From Pseudonocardia oceani (GTDB lineage Bacteria > Actinomycetota > Actinomycetes > Mycobacteriales > Pseudonocardiaceae): a stretch of DNA of 64,000 bases. Positions 57,701 to 64,000 of this stretch are shown piece after piece (position 1 is the stretch's first letter; every line of letters starts with the position of its first letter). A program made the position numbers and the translations under genes. The stretch lies in assembly GCF_019263585.2 (NCBI RefSeq), contig NZ_JADQDF010000001.1, positions 3,348,001 through 3,412,000 on the forward strand, read 5' to 3'. The notes below the pieces were generated by a model. It saw nothing but the letters and a program-made list of their open reading frames with translations, was not told the DNA's origin and did no database searches.

Positions 57701-58900
57701 GAACTGCCGTTTGGCCAGTCCCTCGGCGGTGTCGCGGATCTCGCGCTCGCCGGGCAGGAACACGAGGATGTCGCCCGGCCCCTCGCGGCGCAGCTCGGTG
57801 ACGGCGTCGGCGATGGCGGCGAGCTGGTCGCGGTCGGGATCGGCGTCGGGGTCGTCCGGGTCGACGACGGGCCGGTAGCGCATCTCGACGGGGAACGAGC
57901 GTCCCGAGACCTCGACGATCGGCGCCGGCCGCTCGGGCGTCGCGAAGTGGGAGGCGAAGCGCTGCGGGTCGATCGTGGCCGAGGTGATGATCACCTTGAG
58001 GTCCGGGCGCCGGGGGAGCAGCTGCGCGAGGTAGCCCAGGATGAAGTCGATGTTGAGGCTGCGCTCGTGGGCCTCGTCGATGATGAGGGTGTCGTACTGG
58101 CGCAGCATGCGGTCGCCGGTGAGCTCGGCCAGCAGGATGCCGTCGGTCATGAGCTTGACCAGGGTGTTCTCACCGACCTGGTCGGTGAAGCGCACCTTCC
58201 AGCCGACGGTGTCGCCGATCTCGGAACCCAGCTCCTCGGCGATGCGGGCGGCGACCGTGCGCGCGGCGAGCCGACGGGGCTGCGTGTGCCCGATCAACCC
58301 GCGGACGCCGCGTCCCAGCTCCAGGCAGATCTTGGGGATCTGGGTGGTCTTGCCGGAGCCGGTCTCGCCTGCGACGACGACGACCTGGTGGTCGCGGATC
58401 GCCGCCGCGATGTCCTCGCGGCGGGCGCTGACCGGCAGCGTCGGCGGGTAGGAGACGGCCGGCACGGCGGCGCGGCGGGCGGCGAGGCGCGCCTCGCTCT
58501 CGTCGACGGCCGCGGCGATCCCGGCGAGGGCCCGGTCGCGGGCGCGCGTGTCGCGGGTGCGGCGGGCGGTGTCGAGGCGGCGGGCGAGGCGGTGCTCGTC
58601 GCGCAGGGAGAGGTCCGGCAGGCGGGCGGCGAGGGCGTCGAGGTCGCCGTCGGAGAACGTCGGAGCGGGCTCGGGCCCGTCCTCCGCGAGTCGGGGTGTC
58701 GTGGTGGCCGAGTCGGGCTGCGGCTGCGGCTGTGACGGCGACCCGGATCCACCGCGGGGCCGGCGGCGGCGGGGGCGACGGGCGCGGCGCTCGCCGCCCT
58801 CCCCGGTGCCGGGGACGGTGGGAGCGCCGGCCGGAACGGCGGCACCGGCGGCCGGACGGGTGGCGTCGGCGCGCGCGTCGGTGGCTCGTGCGGAGGACAT
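54752..58900 (-). CDS. hrpA: ATP-dependent RNA helicase HrpA
   Basis: 1382 residues, DEAH-box family. After a disordered, Arg/Pro-rich head (1-75) come the helicase motifs: Walker A GETGSGKTT at about 178-186, IGHTQPRRLAA (Ia), DEAH at about 275-278, SAT at about 307, then the second RecA domain with TNVAETSLTVPGI and QRAGRCGR. The HA2 and OB regions follow, and the long C-terminal DUF3418 region (about 790-1370) that is specific to HrpA. In E. coli HrpA acts on mRNA processing and stalled ribosomes. The ATG at 58900 gives the whole head and an upstream alternative is not needed. Convergent with the DUF559 gene. Confidence 0.96.
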   Translation of the reverse strand: MSSARATDARADATRPAAGAAVPAGAPTVPGTGEGGERRARRPRRRRPRGGSGSPSQPQPQPDSATTTPRLAEDGPEPAPTFSDGDLDALAARLPDLSLRDEHRLARRLDTARRTRDTRARDRALAGIAAAVDESEARLAARRAAVPAVSYPPTLPVSARREDIAAAIRDHQVVVVAGETGSGKTTQIPKICLELGRGVRGLIGHTQPRRLAARTVAARIAEELGSEIGDTVGWKVRFTDQVGENTLVKLMTDGILLAELTGDRMLRQYDTLIIDEAHERSLNIDFILGYLAQLLPRRPDLKVIITSATIDPQRFASHFATPERPAPIVEVSGRSFPVEMRYRPVVDPDDPDADPDRDQLAAIADAVTELRREGPGDILVFLPGEREIRDTAEGLAKRQFPGIEILPLYARQTTAEQQRVFAPKQGSLGRRVVLATNVAETSLTVPGIRYVIDPGLARISRYSRRLKVQRLPIEKVSQASANQRAGRCGRVADGICIRLYAEDDFDARPEFTDPEILRTNLASVVLQMISLELGEITEFPFVDPPDRRSVDDGLALLHELGALDAAKGLTAVGRALASLPVDPRLGRMLVEADRNSCLREVLVIAAALSVQDPRERPTEQRQAADEKHARFAEDGSDFLAFRNLWTHVNELRQELSGSRFRRTLREEFLHYLRIREWQDLHAQLRSAARNAGMTLNDADASPDAVHTSVLAGLLSQIGLREAETKEYLGARGAKFMIFPGSSLAKKGPRWVMAAELVETSRLFARTVARIKPEWVEPLAGHLVKRTYSEPHWSRKRAAAVAVERVTLYGVPIVVDRTVDYGRIDPEVARELFVRHALVEGDWDTRHHFFHANRALLEDVEELEHRTRRRDLVVDEETLVAFYEARIPAHVVSGRHFDSWWRKNRDATLLDFTEDMLVTSAADGVDRSAYPDAVEAGGLTLPLSYAFEPGRAHDGVTVDVPVAALHQIDPTPFTWQVPGLREELVTALIKTLPKTLRRNFAPAPDHARAVLARLRDQDEPLLDGLERELGRMKNVTIPREAWELGRLPEHLTVTFRVVDEAGHEVTRGTDLEALRRELAPKVRAELAAAGVELERTGLTTWTIGTLPREHAIRRGRHTVTGYPGLVDRGASVDVRVWPTAAERDPAHHRGVRRLLLLDTPSPAKQVQRDLDNAARLALARNPHGSVAALLEDCTVCAADALVAAVGGPPFDERSYLRAQKVFREKLVPTTLRVLHAVRAVLDVRLRVQALLADTHRTPGVQAGLADVEAQLAALVGPGFATAAGASRLGDVARYLEAVERRIEKLRVDPVRDAEWTAQVRVVADEYAAELAALPPGVEPSPELREVRWMIEELRVSLYAHPMRTRYPVSIKRIQSAIDALPRA

Positions 58901-58929
58901 CGTCCTGCCAGTGTGCCTGGACCCGCCGC

Positions 58930-59190
58930 TCAGGCGGAGCGCAGGGCGGGTGTGATCTCGTCGGCCACCGGGGCGTCGGCCGCCGGGTGCTCGACGAGCG
59001 CCAGCACCCGGTTGGCGAGGAAGCGCGCGGTGCGGACGGTGCTGCCGCCGCGCGTGGTCTCGCTGACCTCCACGACCCCGCGGCCGTGCGTCACCCCGAC
59101 CTTGCGGCCGGCGCGGGTGGCCTCGATCTCGTAGGCGCGGGTGGTGCCGCTCCCGGCATCGATGACGACTTCGACGCGATCGCCCTTCAT
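58930..59190 (-). CDS. Small conserved actinobacterial protein
   Basis: 86 residues from ATG at 59190 with AGGAGG seven bases upstream. It is a compact beta-rich sequence (VEVVIDAGSGTTRAYEIEAT, GRKVGVTHGRGVVEVSET, GSTVRTARFLANRVLALV) without membrane segment. I do not recognise a family. It sits 29 bases upstream of hrpA on the same strand and may be co-transcribed with it. Confidence 0.75.
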   Translation of the reverse strand: MKGDRVEVVIDAGSGTTRAYEIEATRAGRKVGVTHGRGVVEVSETTRGGSTVRTARFLANRVLALVEHPAADAPVADEITPALRSA

Positions 59191-59328
59191 GGGCTCCTCC
59201 TGGAGGTGGTGATCAGCTCGGGACGGTGTGGGGGGCGGCGCCGTGGGGGGAACAGCGCCGCCCGGGCAGCCGCGCCACACGGCGGCGGGACGCGCCGGGC
59301 ACGGCAGGCTGAGGGGGTGGATCGGAAG

Positions 59329-59426
59329 GGTGTCCGGGCCGGGCGCCGGTCGCCTCTCGGCGCGTGGCGCACCCCGTGGGGTGGCGGTGAGTTGAGACCC
59401 GGGGACACGGATCGCCCGGCTCGGAC
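59329..59426 (+). repeat. 98-base direct repeat, copy 1
   Basis: As read by eye, identical over 98 bases to 59474-59571. It contains an inner CACCCC-GT-GGGGTG hairpin, and GTGTCC near its start can pair with GGACAC towards its end, so each copy can fold. It lies in 551 bases (59191-59741) without a convincing gene. Confidence 0.9.
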
Positions 59427-59437
59427 ACTTTCTTCAA

Positions 59438-59469
59438 CCTCCCCGGGTCCAGGAAGATTCCCGGGGAGG
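59438..59469. terminator. Hairpin in the spacer between the 98-base repeats
   Basis: A perfect 10-base-pair stem CCTCCCCGGG / CCCGGGGAGG with a 12-base loop, centred in the 47-base spacer. It may be a terminator or part of the same repeat system. Confidence 0.5.
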
Positions 59470-59473
59470 AGCA

Positions 59474-59571
59474 GGTGTCCGGGCCGGGCGCCGGTCGCCT
59501 CTCGGCGCGTGGCGCACCCCGTGGGGTGGCGGTGAGTTGAGACCCGGGGACACGGATCGCCCGGCTCGGAC
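59474..59571 (+). repeat. 98-base direct repeat, copy 2
   Basis: Second copy, 145 bases downstream of copy 1, with no base differences that I could find. Divergence begins immediately outside the repeat on both sides. Complete identity suggests a recent duplication or active homogenisation. Confidence 0.9.
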
Positions 59572-59741
59572 TGCCGGTTCAACAGCACCCCCCGCCCGTC
59601 CATTCCCGGCCGGTCAGCGCAGTACGAAGCGGGTCACCTCGGTGCCGTAGCGGCCGGTCAGGACCCGCTCGGTGACCCGCGGGTCGAGCGCGAGCACCAG
59701 GAAGTCGTCGAGAGCGCCGCGTGTACAGGCCTCCGGCCCGA

Positions 59742-60551
59742 TCACAGCGCGGCGAGCACCCCGTCCGTGAACGGCGGCCACGCCTCCACCGACCACGGCC
59801 CGAAGTCGCGGTCGGTGAGCGCGACGCAGGCCACACCGGCGTCCGGGTCGACCCACAGGAACGTGCCGGCCTGCCCGAAGTGCCCGAACGTGCGGGGCGA
59901 GCTGCCGGCGCCGGTCCAGTGCGGCGACTTGCCGTCGCGGATCTCGAACCCGAGGCCCCAGTCGTTGGGCTTCTGGCGCCCGTAGCCCGGCAGGATCCCG
60001 TCGACGCCAGGGAAGGCGACGGTCGTGGCGTCGGCCAGGGTGTGGGTCAGCCGCGGGGCCCGGAGCTCGGCGGCGAACAGGGCCAGGTCGGCGACGGTCG
60101 AGACGCCGTCGGCGGCGGGGGAGCCCTCCAGGCGCGTCGACGCCATGTCCAGCGGCTCGCACACCGCGAGGTGCAGGTACTGCGCGAACGGCATCCCCGA
60201 CGCGGCGGCGATCGTCTCGCCGAGCACGTCGAACCCGACGTTGGAGTAGATCCGCCGCGCGCCCGGCGCCGCCTGCACGACGCCGTCGGAGAACGACAGG
60301 CCCGACGTGTGTGCGGCCAGGTGGCGGACCGTCGAGCCGTCGGGCCCCGCGGGCGTGTCCCACTCCACGGCGCCCTCCTCGACCGCGACCAGCACGGCGT
60401 AGGCGCTGAGCAGCTTCGTCACCGACGCGAGGCGGAACTCCCGGTCGAGCTCGCCCGCGCTCGCGAGCACGGAGTCGCCGACGACGGCGGCCGCAGCGTT
60501 CCCGACGGGCCAGTCGAGCACCGCGTCGACGGCGGCCTGCAGGTCAGGCAT
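59742..60551 (-). CDS. Serine hydrolase of the beta-lactamase/penicillin-binding-protein class
   Basis: 269 residues from ATG at 60551. The class C/DD-peptidase motifs are present: SVTK (nucleophile Ser and Lys) near residue 44, YSN in RRIYSNVGFDVL near residue 102, and HFG in TFGHFGQAGTF taking the place of KTG. No signal peptide is visible, so it is probably cytoplasmic and acts as an esterase or amidase rather than a cell-wall enzyme. It overlaps the upstream SDR gene by eight bases, a two-gene operon. Confidence 0.88.
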   Translation of the reverse strand: MPDLQAAVDAVLDWPVGNAAAAVVGDSVLASAGELDREFRLASVTKLLSAYAVLVAVEEGAVEWDTPAGPDGSTVRHLAAHTSGLSFSDGVVQAAPGARRIYSNVGFDVLGETIAAASGMPFAQYLHLAVCEPLDMASTRLEGSPAADGVSTVADLALFAAELRAPRLTHTLADATTVAFPGVDGILPGYGRQKPNDWGLGFEIRDGKSPHWTGAGSSPRTFGHFGQAGTFLWVDPDAGVACVALTDRDFGPWSVEAWPPFTDGVLAAL

Positions 60552-61224
60552 CCCCGTACACCGGGACCAGCGCGCCGCTGATCGGCTCGGCATCGGGGCC
60601 GCACAGGAACGCGATCACCTTCGCGATCGCGGCCGGCGCGACGGCCCGCGCGGCGAGCTCCTCCGACATCCACGACCGGTTCGCCGGGGTGTCGATGACC
60701 GACGGCAGGACCGCGTTGACCCGGATCCGCTGCCCGCGCAGCTCCTCGGCGAGGAGCTCGGTGAGCCGCACGACGGCGGCCTTGCTCGTGGCGTGCGCGA
60801 CGGGCGCCGGGCCCTGCACCGCCGTCTTCGACCCGACCGTGACGATCGCGCCCCCGCCGCGCGCGGCGAACAGCGGCGCCGCGGCCTGCGCCGTCCACAG
60901 CGCGGAGCCGAAGTTGGAGCGCCACAGGGAGTCGAGCACCTCCTCGTCGACGTCGGCGAGCGAGCCCGGGGTGAACCCGCCGGCCAGCCCGACGAGGGCG
61001 TCGCAGGCGACGGGGATCGCGGCGAACGCCTCCCGCGCGGCCGCCCGCGACGACAGGTCGGCGGCGACGGCGTGCACCCCGTCCTGCCCGCCGAGCGCGT
61101 CGAGGCGCTCCCCGGCGCGGTCCAGCGCCACCACCTCACGGCCCCGGGACCGGAACTCCGCGACGACGGCGTGCCCGAGCGCGCCCGCCGCACCTGTGAC
61201 GATGACTGCATCCACGGCGCCCAT
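60544..61224 (-). CDS. Short-chain dehydrogenase-like protein with catalytic Tyr replaced by His
   Basis: 226 residues from ATG at 61224. The cofactor loop VTGAAGALGHAV and the LVGLAGGF region follow the SDR plan, and Ser132 and Lys148 are in place. The YxxxK motif, however, reads VAHATSKAA, with His144 (CAC) where Tyr is expected. A TAC to CAC change is a single transition. Either the enzyme uses another residue or it is a non-catalytic member. It overlaps and precedes the beta-lactamase-like hydrolase. Divergent from the DUF72 gene by 18 bases. Confidence 0.88.
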   Translation of the reverse strand: MGAVDAVIVTGAAGALGHAVVAEFRSRGREVVALDRAGERLDALGGQDGVHAVAADLSSRAAAREAFAAIPVACDALVGLAGGFTPGSLADVDEEVLDSLWRSNFGSALWTAQAAAPLFAARGGGAIVTVGSKTAVQGPAPVAHATSKAAVVRLTELLAEELRGQRIRVNAVLPSVIDTPANRSWMSEELAARAVAPAAIAKVIAFLCGPDAEPISGALVPVYGDA

Positions 61225-61242
61225 CCTGCATGCTGCGCACCC

Positions 61243-62055
61243 ATGGCGCGGGTACGGGTCGGCACGTCGGGGTGGCGGTACCCGCCGTGGCGCCGCACGT
61301 TCTACCCCGAGGGGCTGCCGCAGCGCCGCGAGCTGGAGCACCTGTCACGGCGCGTCGACAGCATCGAGATCAACGGCTCCTTCTACTCCCTGCAGCGCCC
61401 GGAGAACTACCGGTCCTGGGTGGCGGAGACGCCGGAGGACTTCCTGTTCTCGGTGAAGGGCCCACGGTTCGTCACGCACCTCAAGCAGCTGCGCGACGTC
61501 GGCACACCGGTGGCGAACTTCTTCGCGTCGGGCGTGCTCGCGCTGGGCCCCAAGCTGGGCCCGGTGCTGTGGCAGCTGCCGCCCCGGATGCGCTTCGACC
61601 CCGACCGCACCGCCGCGTTCCTCGACCTCCTCCCGCGCACGACGGCCGAGGCCGTGCGGACCGCGGAGCGGCACGACGAGCGCGTGGAGGGTCGCGCGCA
61701 TCTGGCCACCGACGCCGACCGCCCGCTGCGCCACGCGGTCGAGCCCCGCCACGAGAGCTTCCGCGACCCCCGGTTCACTGCGCTGCTGCGCGCTCACGAC
61801 GTCGCTCTGGTACTGGCCGACTCGGCCGGCACCTGGCCGGTCTTCGACGAGCTCACCACGGACTTCGCCTACGTCCGCCTGCACGGCCAGGACGAGCTGT
61901 ACGCGGGCGGCTACACCCCCGACGCCCTCGACGCCTGGGCCGCGCGGGTCCGGGCGTGGCGCGACGACGGGCTCGCCGCCGTCGTCTACTTCGACAACGA
62001 CGCCAAGGTCCACGCCCCCTACGACGCGATCGCGCTGGCCGAGCGCCTGGCCTGA
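61243..62055 (+). CDS. DUF72-family protein (TIM-barrel)
   Basis: 270 residues from ATG at 61243. DUF72 signatures: RVGTSGWRYPPWRRTFYPEG at the N-terminus, SIEINGSFYSLQRPENYRSW, FLFSVKGPRFVTHLKQLRDV, PVLWQLPP, AVEPRHESF and FAYVRLHGQ. The family folds as a TIM barrel related to metal-dependent nucleases, but its biochemical role is not settled. The 3' end overlaps the convergent MFS gene by 37 bases. Confidence 0.92.
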   Translation: MARVRVGTSGWRYPPWRRTFYPEGLPQRRELEHLSRRVDSIEINGSFYSLQRPENYRSWVAETPEDFLFSVKGPRFVTHLKQLRDVGTPVANFFASGVLALGPKLGPVLWQLPPRMRFDPDRTAAFLDLLPRTTAEAVRTAERHDERVEGRAHLATDADRPLRHAVEPRHESFRDPRFTALLRAHDVALVLADSAGTWPVFDELTTDFAYVRLHGQDELYAGGYTPDALDAWAARVRAWRDDGLAAVVYFDNDAKVHAPYDAIALAERLA

Positions 62056-63191
62056 TGCGCCACGAGCATCCGGCGCCCCAGCACCATCAGCACCGCCGCG
62101 ACCAGCATCGTCACCGCGCCGACCAGCCACGCCGTCGGGAACCCCAGCTGCGCGGCGAGGAAGCCGAACCCGACGGGCCCGAGGAACCCGCCCCCGTAGA
62201 CGCCGACCTGCACGATCGACGTGGCCGCCGCCGGCGCCGACGGGTTGAGCCGAACCACCGCGAACTGCAGCAGCCCGGGCCACGCCCACCCCAGCCCGAA
62301 CCCGAGCACCGTGCCGGCGACGAGCGCGGGCGTGCCGGGCACCGCGAGCAGCGCGAGCCCGCCCGCCCCCAGCACGAGTGACGCCGCCACGACGGCGATG
62401 TGCCCGCCCGCGCGGTGGTCGGCGGCCCAGCCGTGGGCCAGGCGCAGGGTGAGCCCGACGACGCTGCCGAGCGTGAGCGTCAGGCCCGCGGTGCCGGCGT
62501 CGACGCCCCGGTCGACCGCGGAGGCGACGAGGAAGATCCCCAGCGCCGACGACGCCGCGGCCGCCAGCCCCGCGGCGACCCCGATCACCGACAGGGCGGC
62601 CGTCGCGCGCTCGCCGGGCGCGGCCGGCGTCTGCTCGCGGCCGACGGAGTCGCGCGGGGCGACGAGCAGCGCGGCGAGCGCCAGGCCGGAGCCGATGACG
62701 TAGGCCCAGCGCCACCCGAACGTCAGCGCGACGGCGGGCACCGCCAGCCCGGACAGCAGCGTGGCCAGCGGGATCGCCGCCTGCTTGATGCCGAACGACA
62801 GCCCGAGCCGGTGCGCCGGGACGTAGCGGGCGAGCGTCAGGTTCGAGGAGAGCTGCCCGAGCACGTTGCACCACGCGCTGCACAGCAGGATCGCGACGAG
62901 CGCCGGGTAGGACCGCGCGAACGCCGCCACGGCCGCCATCACCACGGCCGCCCCGAGCACCGCGACCCGGCTCGTCGTCCCGGAGCCGTAGCGCTCGACC
63001 AGCCAGCCGCAGGGCAGCGAGGCCAGCGCGCTCACGCCGAAGAACAGGGCGACGACGAGCCCGAGCCCGGCCGGGTCGAAACCCAGCTCGGCGGCGATCT
63101 GCACGGCGAGCCCGCCCGTCAGGAACACCGGCAGCACCGACACCGTCGTCGTGGTGACGGCTCCGACCACCGCCCGTGCGCCCTCGTTCAT
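62019..63191 (-). CDS. Major facilitator superfamily transporter
   Basis: 390 residues, twelve hydrophobic segments. The first half has a loop-2 motif (LPCGWLVERYGSGTTSRV) and the SFGIKQAAIPLATLLSG region. The second half ends in GAVTMLVAAVLMVLGRRML. Resembles cyanate/nitrate-type or drug-type MFS proteins; the substrate is unknown. A PadR regulator is encoded ten bases upstream on the same strand, so the pair is probably one operon with the regulator first. Confidence 0.92.
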   Translation of the reverse strand: MNEGARAVVGAVTTTTVSVLPVFLTGGLAVQIAAELGFDPAGLGLVVALFFGVSALASLPCGWLVERYGSGTTSRVAVLGAAVVMAAVAAFARSYPALVAILLCSAWCNVLGQLSSNLTLARYVPAHRLGLSFGIKQAAIPLATLLSGLAVPAVALTFGWRWAYVIGSGLALAALLVAPRDSVGREQTPAAPGERATAALSVIGVAAGLAAAASSALGIFLVASAVDRGVDAGTAGLTLTLGSVVGLTLRLAHGWAADHRAGGHIAVVAASLVLGAGGLALLAVPGTPALVAGTVLGFGLGWAWPGLLQFAVVRLNPSAPAAATSIVQVGVYGGGFLGPVGFGFLAAQLGFPTAWLVGAVTMLVAAVLMVLGRRMLVAHQARRSASAIAS

Positions 63192-63201
63192 GTGAGCAAC
63201 G

Positions 63202-63780
63202 CTAACGGACGTCGGGCGCCGAGGGTGTCCTCCCGAGCTGCGTGATGGCCCACTGCGCCCAGTCGTGCACCGCCTCGTACTGGCGGACGCCGAACTCCGC
63301 CGCCAACTGGCCGAACCCGGCGCTGCCCGGCGGGATCGTGTCGCCGCCGTGCTCCGCGCGGATCGCCCGCAGCTGCGCGGCCCCGGTCTCGGAGGCGACC
63401 GCGATCCGGTGCAGCACCGTCAGCGCGTCGGCGGGGTCGAGCGCGGAGAGCAGGAACATGCGCAGCACGTACTCGTTGCGCACCTTCCCGCCGTCGGCCG
63501 GCGCCAGCAGCCAGTTGCGCAGCTCCTCGCGCCCGGCGTCGGTGGCCGCGTAGGTGCGGCTGCCGCGGGCACCCTCGTGCGTGACCTCGACCAGCCCGCG
63601 CTCGGCGAGGCGGCCCAGCTCCGGGTAGATGCTCGTGTGGCCGGCCTGCCAGGCGTAGCGGCCGAGCGTCTCGTCGAAGTCCTTCGTGAGTTCGTAGCCG
63701 GTGCGCGGCTCGATCGCGACCAGGCCGATCAGCGCGTGGGACAGGGACACGGCGAGCACCTTACAGTCCATCGTTGACAT
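63202..63780 (-). CDS. PadR-family transcriptional regulator
   Basis: 192 residues from ATG at 63780 (ATG at 63771, MDCKVL, is also possible). The N-terminal winged helix is ALIGLVAIEPRTGYELTKDF ... YPELGRLAERGLVEVTHEGA, with a wing SRTYAATDAGREEL. The C-terminal Vir-like helical domain completes the PadR layout. PadR proteins repress until a phenolic or drug ligand binds. It leads an operon with an MFS transporter and is divergent from a carotenoid oxygenase gene, with palindromic sites covering its start. Confidence 0.92.
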   Translation of the reverse strand: MSTMDCKVLAVSLSHALIGLVAIEPRTGYELTKDFDETLGRYAWQAGHTSIYPELGRLAERGLVEVTHEGARGSRTYAATDAGREELRNWLLAPADGGKVRNEYVLRMFLLSALDPADALTVLHRIAVASETGAAQLRAIRAEHGGDTIPPGSAGFGQLAAEFGVRQYEAVHDWAQWAITQLGRTPSAPDVR

Positions 63781-63798
63781 GTCATTCTCGACATGTCA
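63775..63798. promoter_or_regulatory. Probable PadR operator
   Basis: The palindrome TGACATGTCA at 63775-63784 is followed by a second GACATGTCA at 63790-63798. Together they cover the PadR start codon and lie 10 bases before the oxygenase start. Repeated ATGT-N-ACAT-like palindromes are usual PadR targets, so one regulator could control both directions. Confidence 0.6.
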
Positions 63799-63808
63799 GT
63801 CTCGGAAT

Positions 63809-64000
63809 ATGACCGCCACCGCGCCGCTGCACATGACCGGCCACTTCGCCCCGGTGCCCGACGAGATCGAGGCGACCGACCTGCCGGTCGAGGGTGCGAT
63901 CCCGCCCGAGCTCACGGGGCGGTACTTCCGCAACGGCCCGAACCCGCTGCCCGGCGAGGTGTCGCCGCACTGGTTCACGGGCCACGGGATGCTGCACGGC
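63809..64000 (+). CDS. Carotenoid oxygenase family protein, N-terminal part
   Basis: Runs off the right edge; 64 codons are visible from ATG at 63809. The sequence FAPVPDEIEATDLPVEGAIP, then GRYFRNGPNPLPGE and HWFTGHGMLHG, is the unmistakable N-terminus of carotenoid-cleavage/lignostilbene dioxygenases (GxYxRNGPNP and G-x-GM-x-HG). The first iron-ligand His is beyond the edge. Stilbene- or apocarotenoid-type substrates would suit a PadR, phenolic-sensing neighbour, but that is inference. Confidence 0.9.
   Translation, partial: MTATAPLHMTGHFAPVPDEIEATDLPVEGAIPPELTGRYFRNGPNPLPGEVSPHWFTGHGMLHG

Noticed and set aside
59614..59740. Minus-strand piece GALDDFLVLALDPRVTERVL followed by TGRYGTEVTRFVLR and a stop, resembling a protein C-terminus
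   Set aside because: Only about 40 residues, no start with a ribosome site, and no family recognised. It may be a gene tail left by rearrangement, but it cannot be supported.
1..64000. CRISPR array, phage structural genes, restriction-modification or other full defence systems
   Set aside because: No regularly spaced short repeats with spacers and no recognisable cas, capsid, tail or methylase motifs were seen on either strand.

Overview
The window is very GC-rich (G or C at most third codon positions), with frequent GTG starts, ATGA/GTGA overlaps between genes, and families typical of actinobacteria: a WYL regulator, an F420-type LLM oxidoreductase, a DUF222/HNH protein behind an actinobacterial LexA box, a choice-of-anchor P secreted protein and a polycysteine leader peptide. 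It looks like chromosome of a soil-type actinomycete, plausibly Pseudonocardiaceae. The genus is inference.

Layout. 1-4.2 kb: the end of a glycine-cleavage-H-like gene without its lipoyl lysine, then a three-subunit molybdenum hydroxylase (large, FAD, 2Fe-2S). 4.2-5.9 kb: a wrecked IS630-type transposase and debris. 5.9-7.6 kb: divergent Lrp regulator and alanine dehydrogenase. 7.6-15.4 kb is the accessory, decaying part: a broken vapBC pair, two tRNA-Thr-derived direct repeats 5.9 kb apart, a TetR-controlled FAD monooxygenase, a gene fragment, an intact IS3-family element with an IS256-family element nested in it, then a truncated tetR and SDR gene meeting head to head.

15.4-32.3 kb: epoxide hydrolase with divergent WYL regulator, alpha/beta hydrolases, arsC, a NarL-type two-component pair, a small overlapping membrane/cupin operon with two frameshift lesions, thpR, an 828-residue GAF-GAF-phosphatase-kinase-STAS protein, a threonine-dehydratase-like enzyme, an L,D-transpeptidase, a secreted anchor-P protein and an EamA transporter. 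32.3-40 kb: an S4 protein convergent with malQ, a large acidic membrane protein, a lipase-like hydrolase, an acetoacetate-decarboxylase-like protein, and a sulfur module in which a Cys-Cys-Cys leader precedes cysteine dioxygenase and a rhodanese.

40-47 kb: SOS-box-driven DUF222/HNH gene, a catalytically dead-looking alpha/beta hydrolase, acyl-CoA dehydrogenase, LLM oxidoreductase, and a strange 122-residue protein with Ser every six and then Cys every three residues. 47-52.4 kb: a SorC-regulated polyol uptake and oxidation operon (binding protein, two permeases, two dehydrogenases, no ATPase). 52.4-64 kb: M20 amidohydrolase, a DUF559 gene bracketed by two 62-bp palindromic elements, hrpA, a perfectly duplicated 98-bp repeat, a penicillin-binding-protein-like hydrolase with an SDR that lost its catalytic Tyr, DUF72, MFS, a PadR regulator, and the start of a carotenoid oxygenase.

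The most unusual items are the Ser/Cys-periodic protein, the polycysteine leader ahead of cysteine catabolism, the paired palindromes around the DUF559 gene, and the 98-bp duplication. No complete defence system, CRISPR array, rRNA or intact tRNA was seen.
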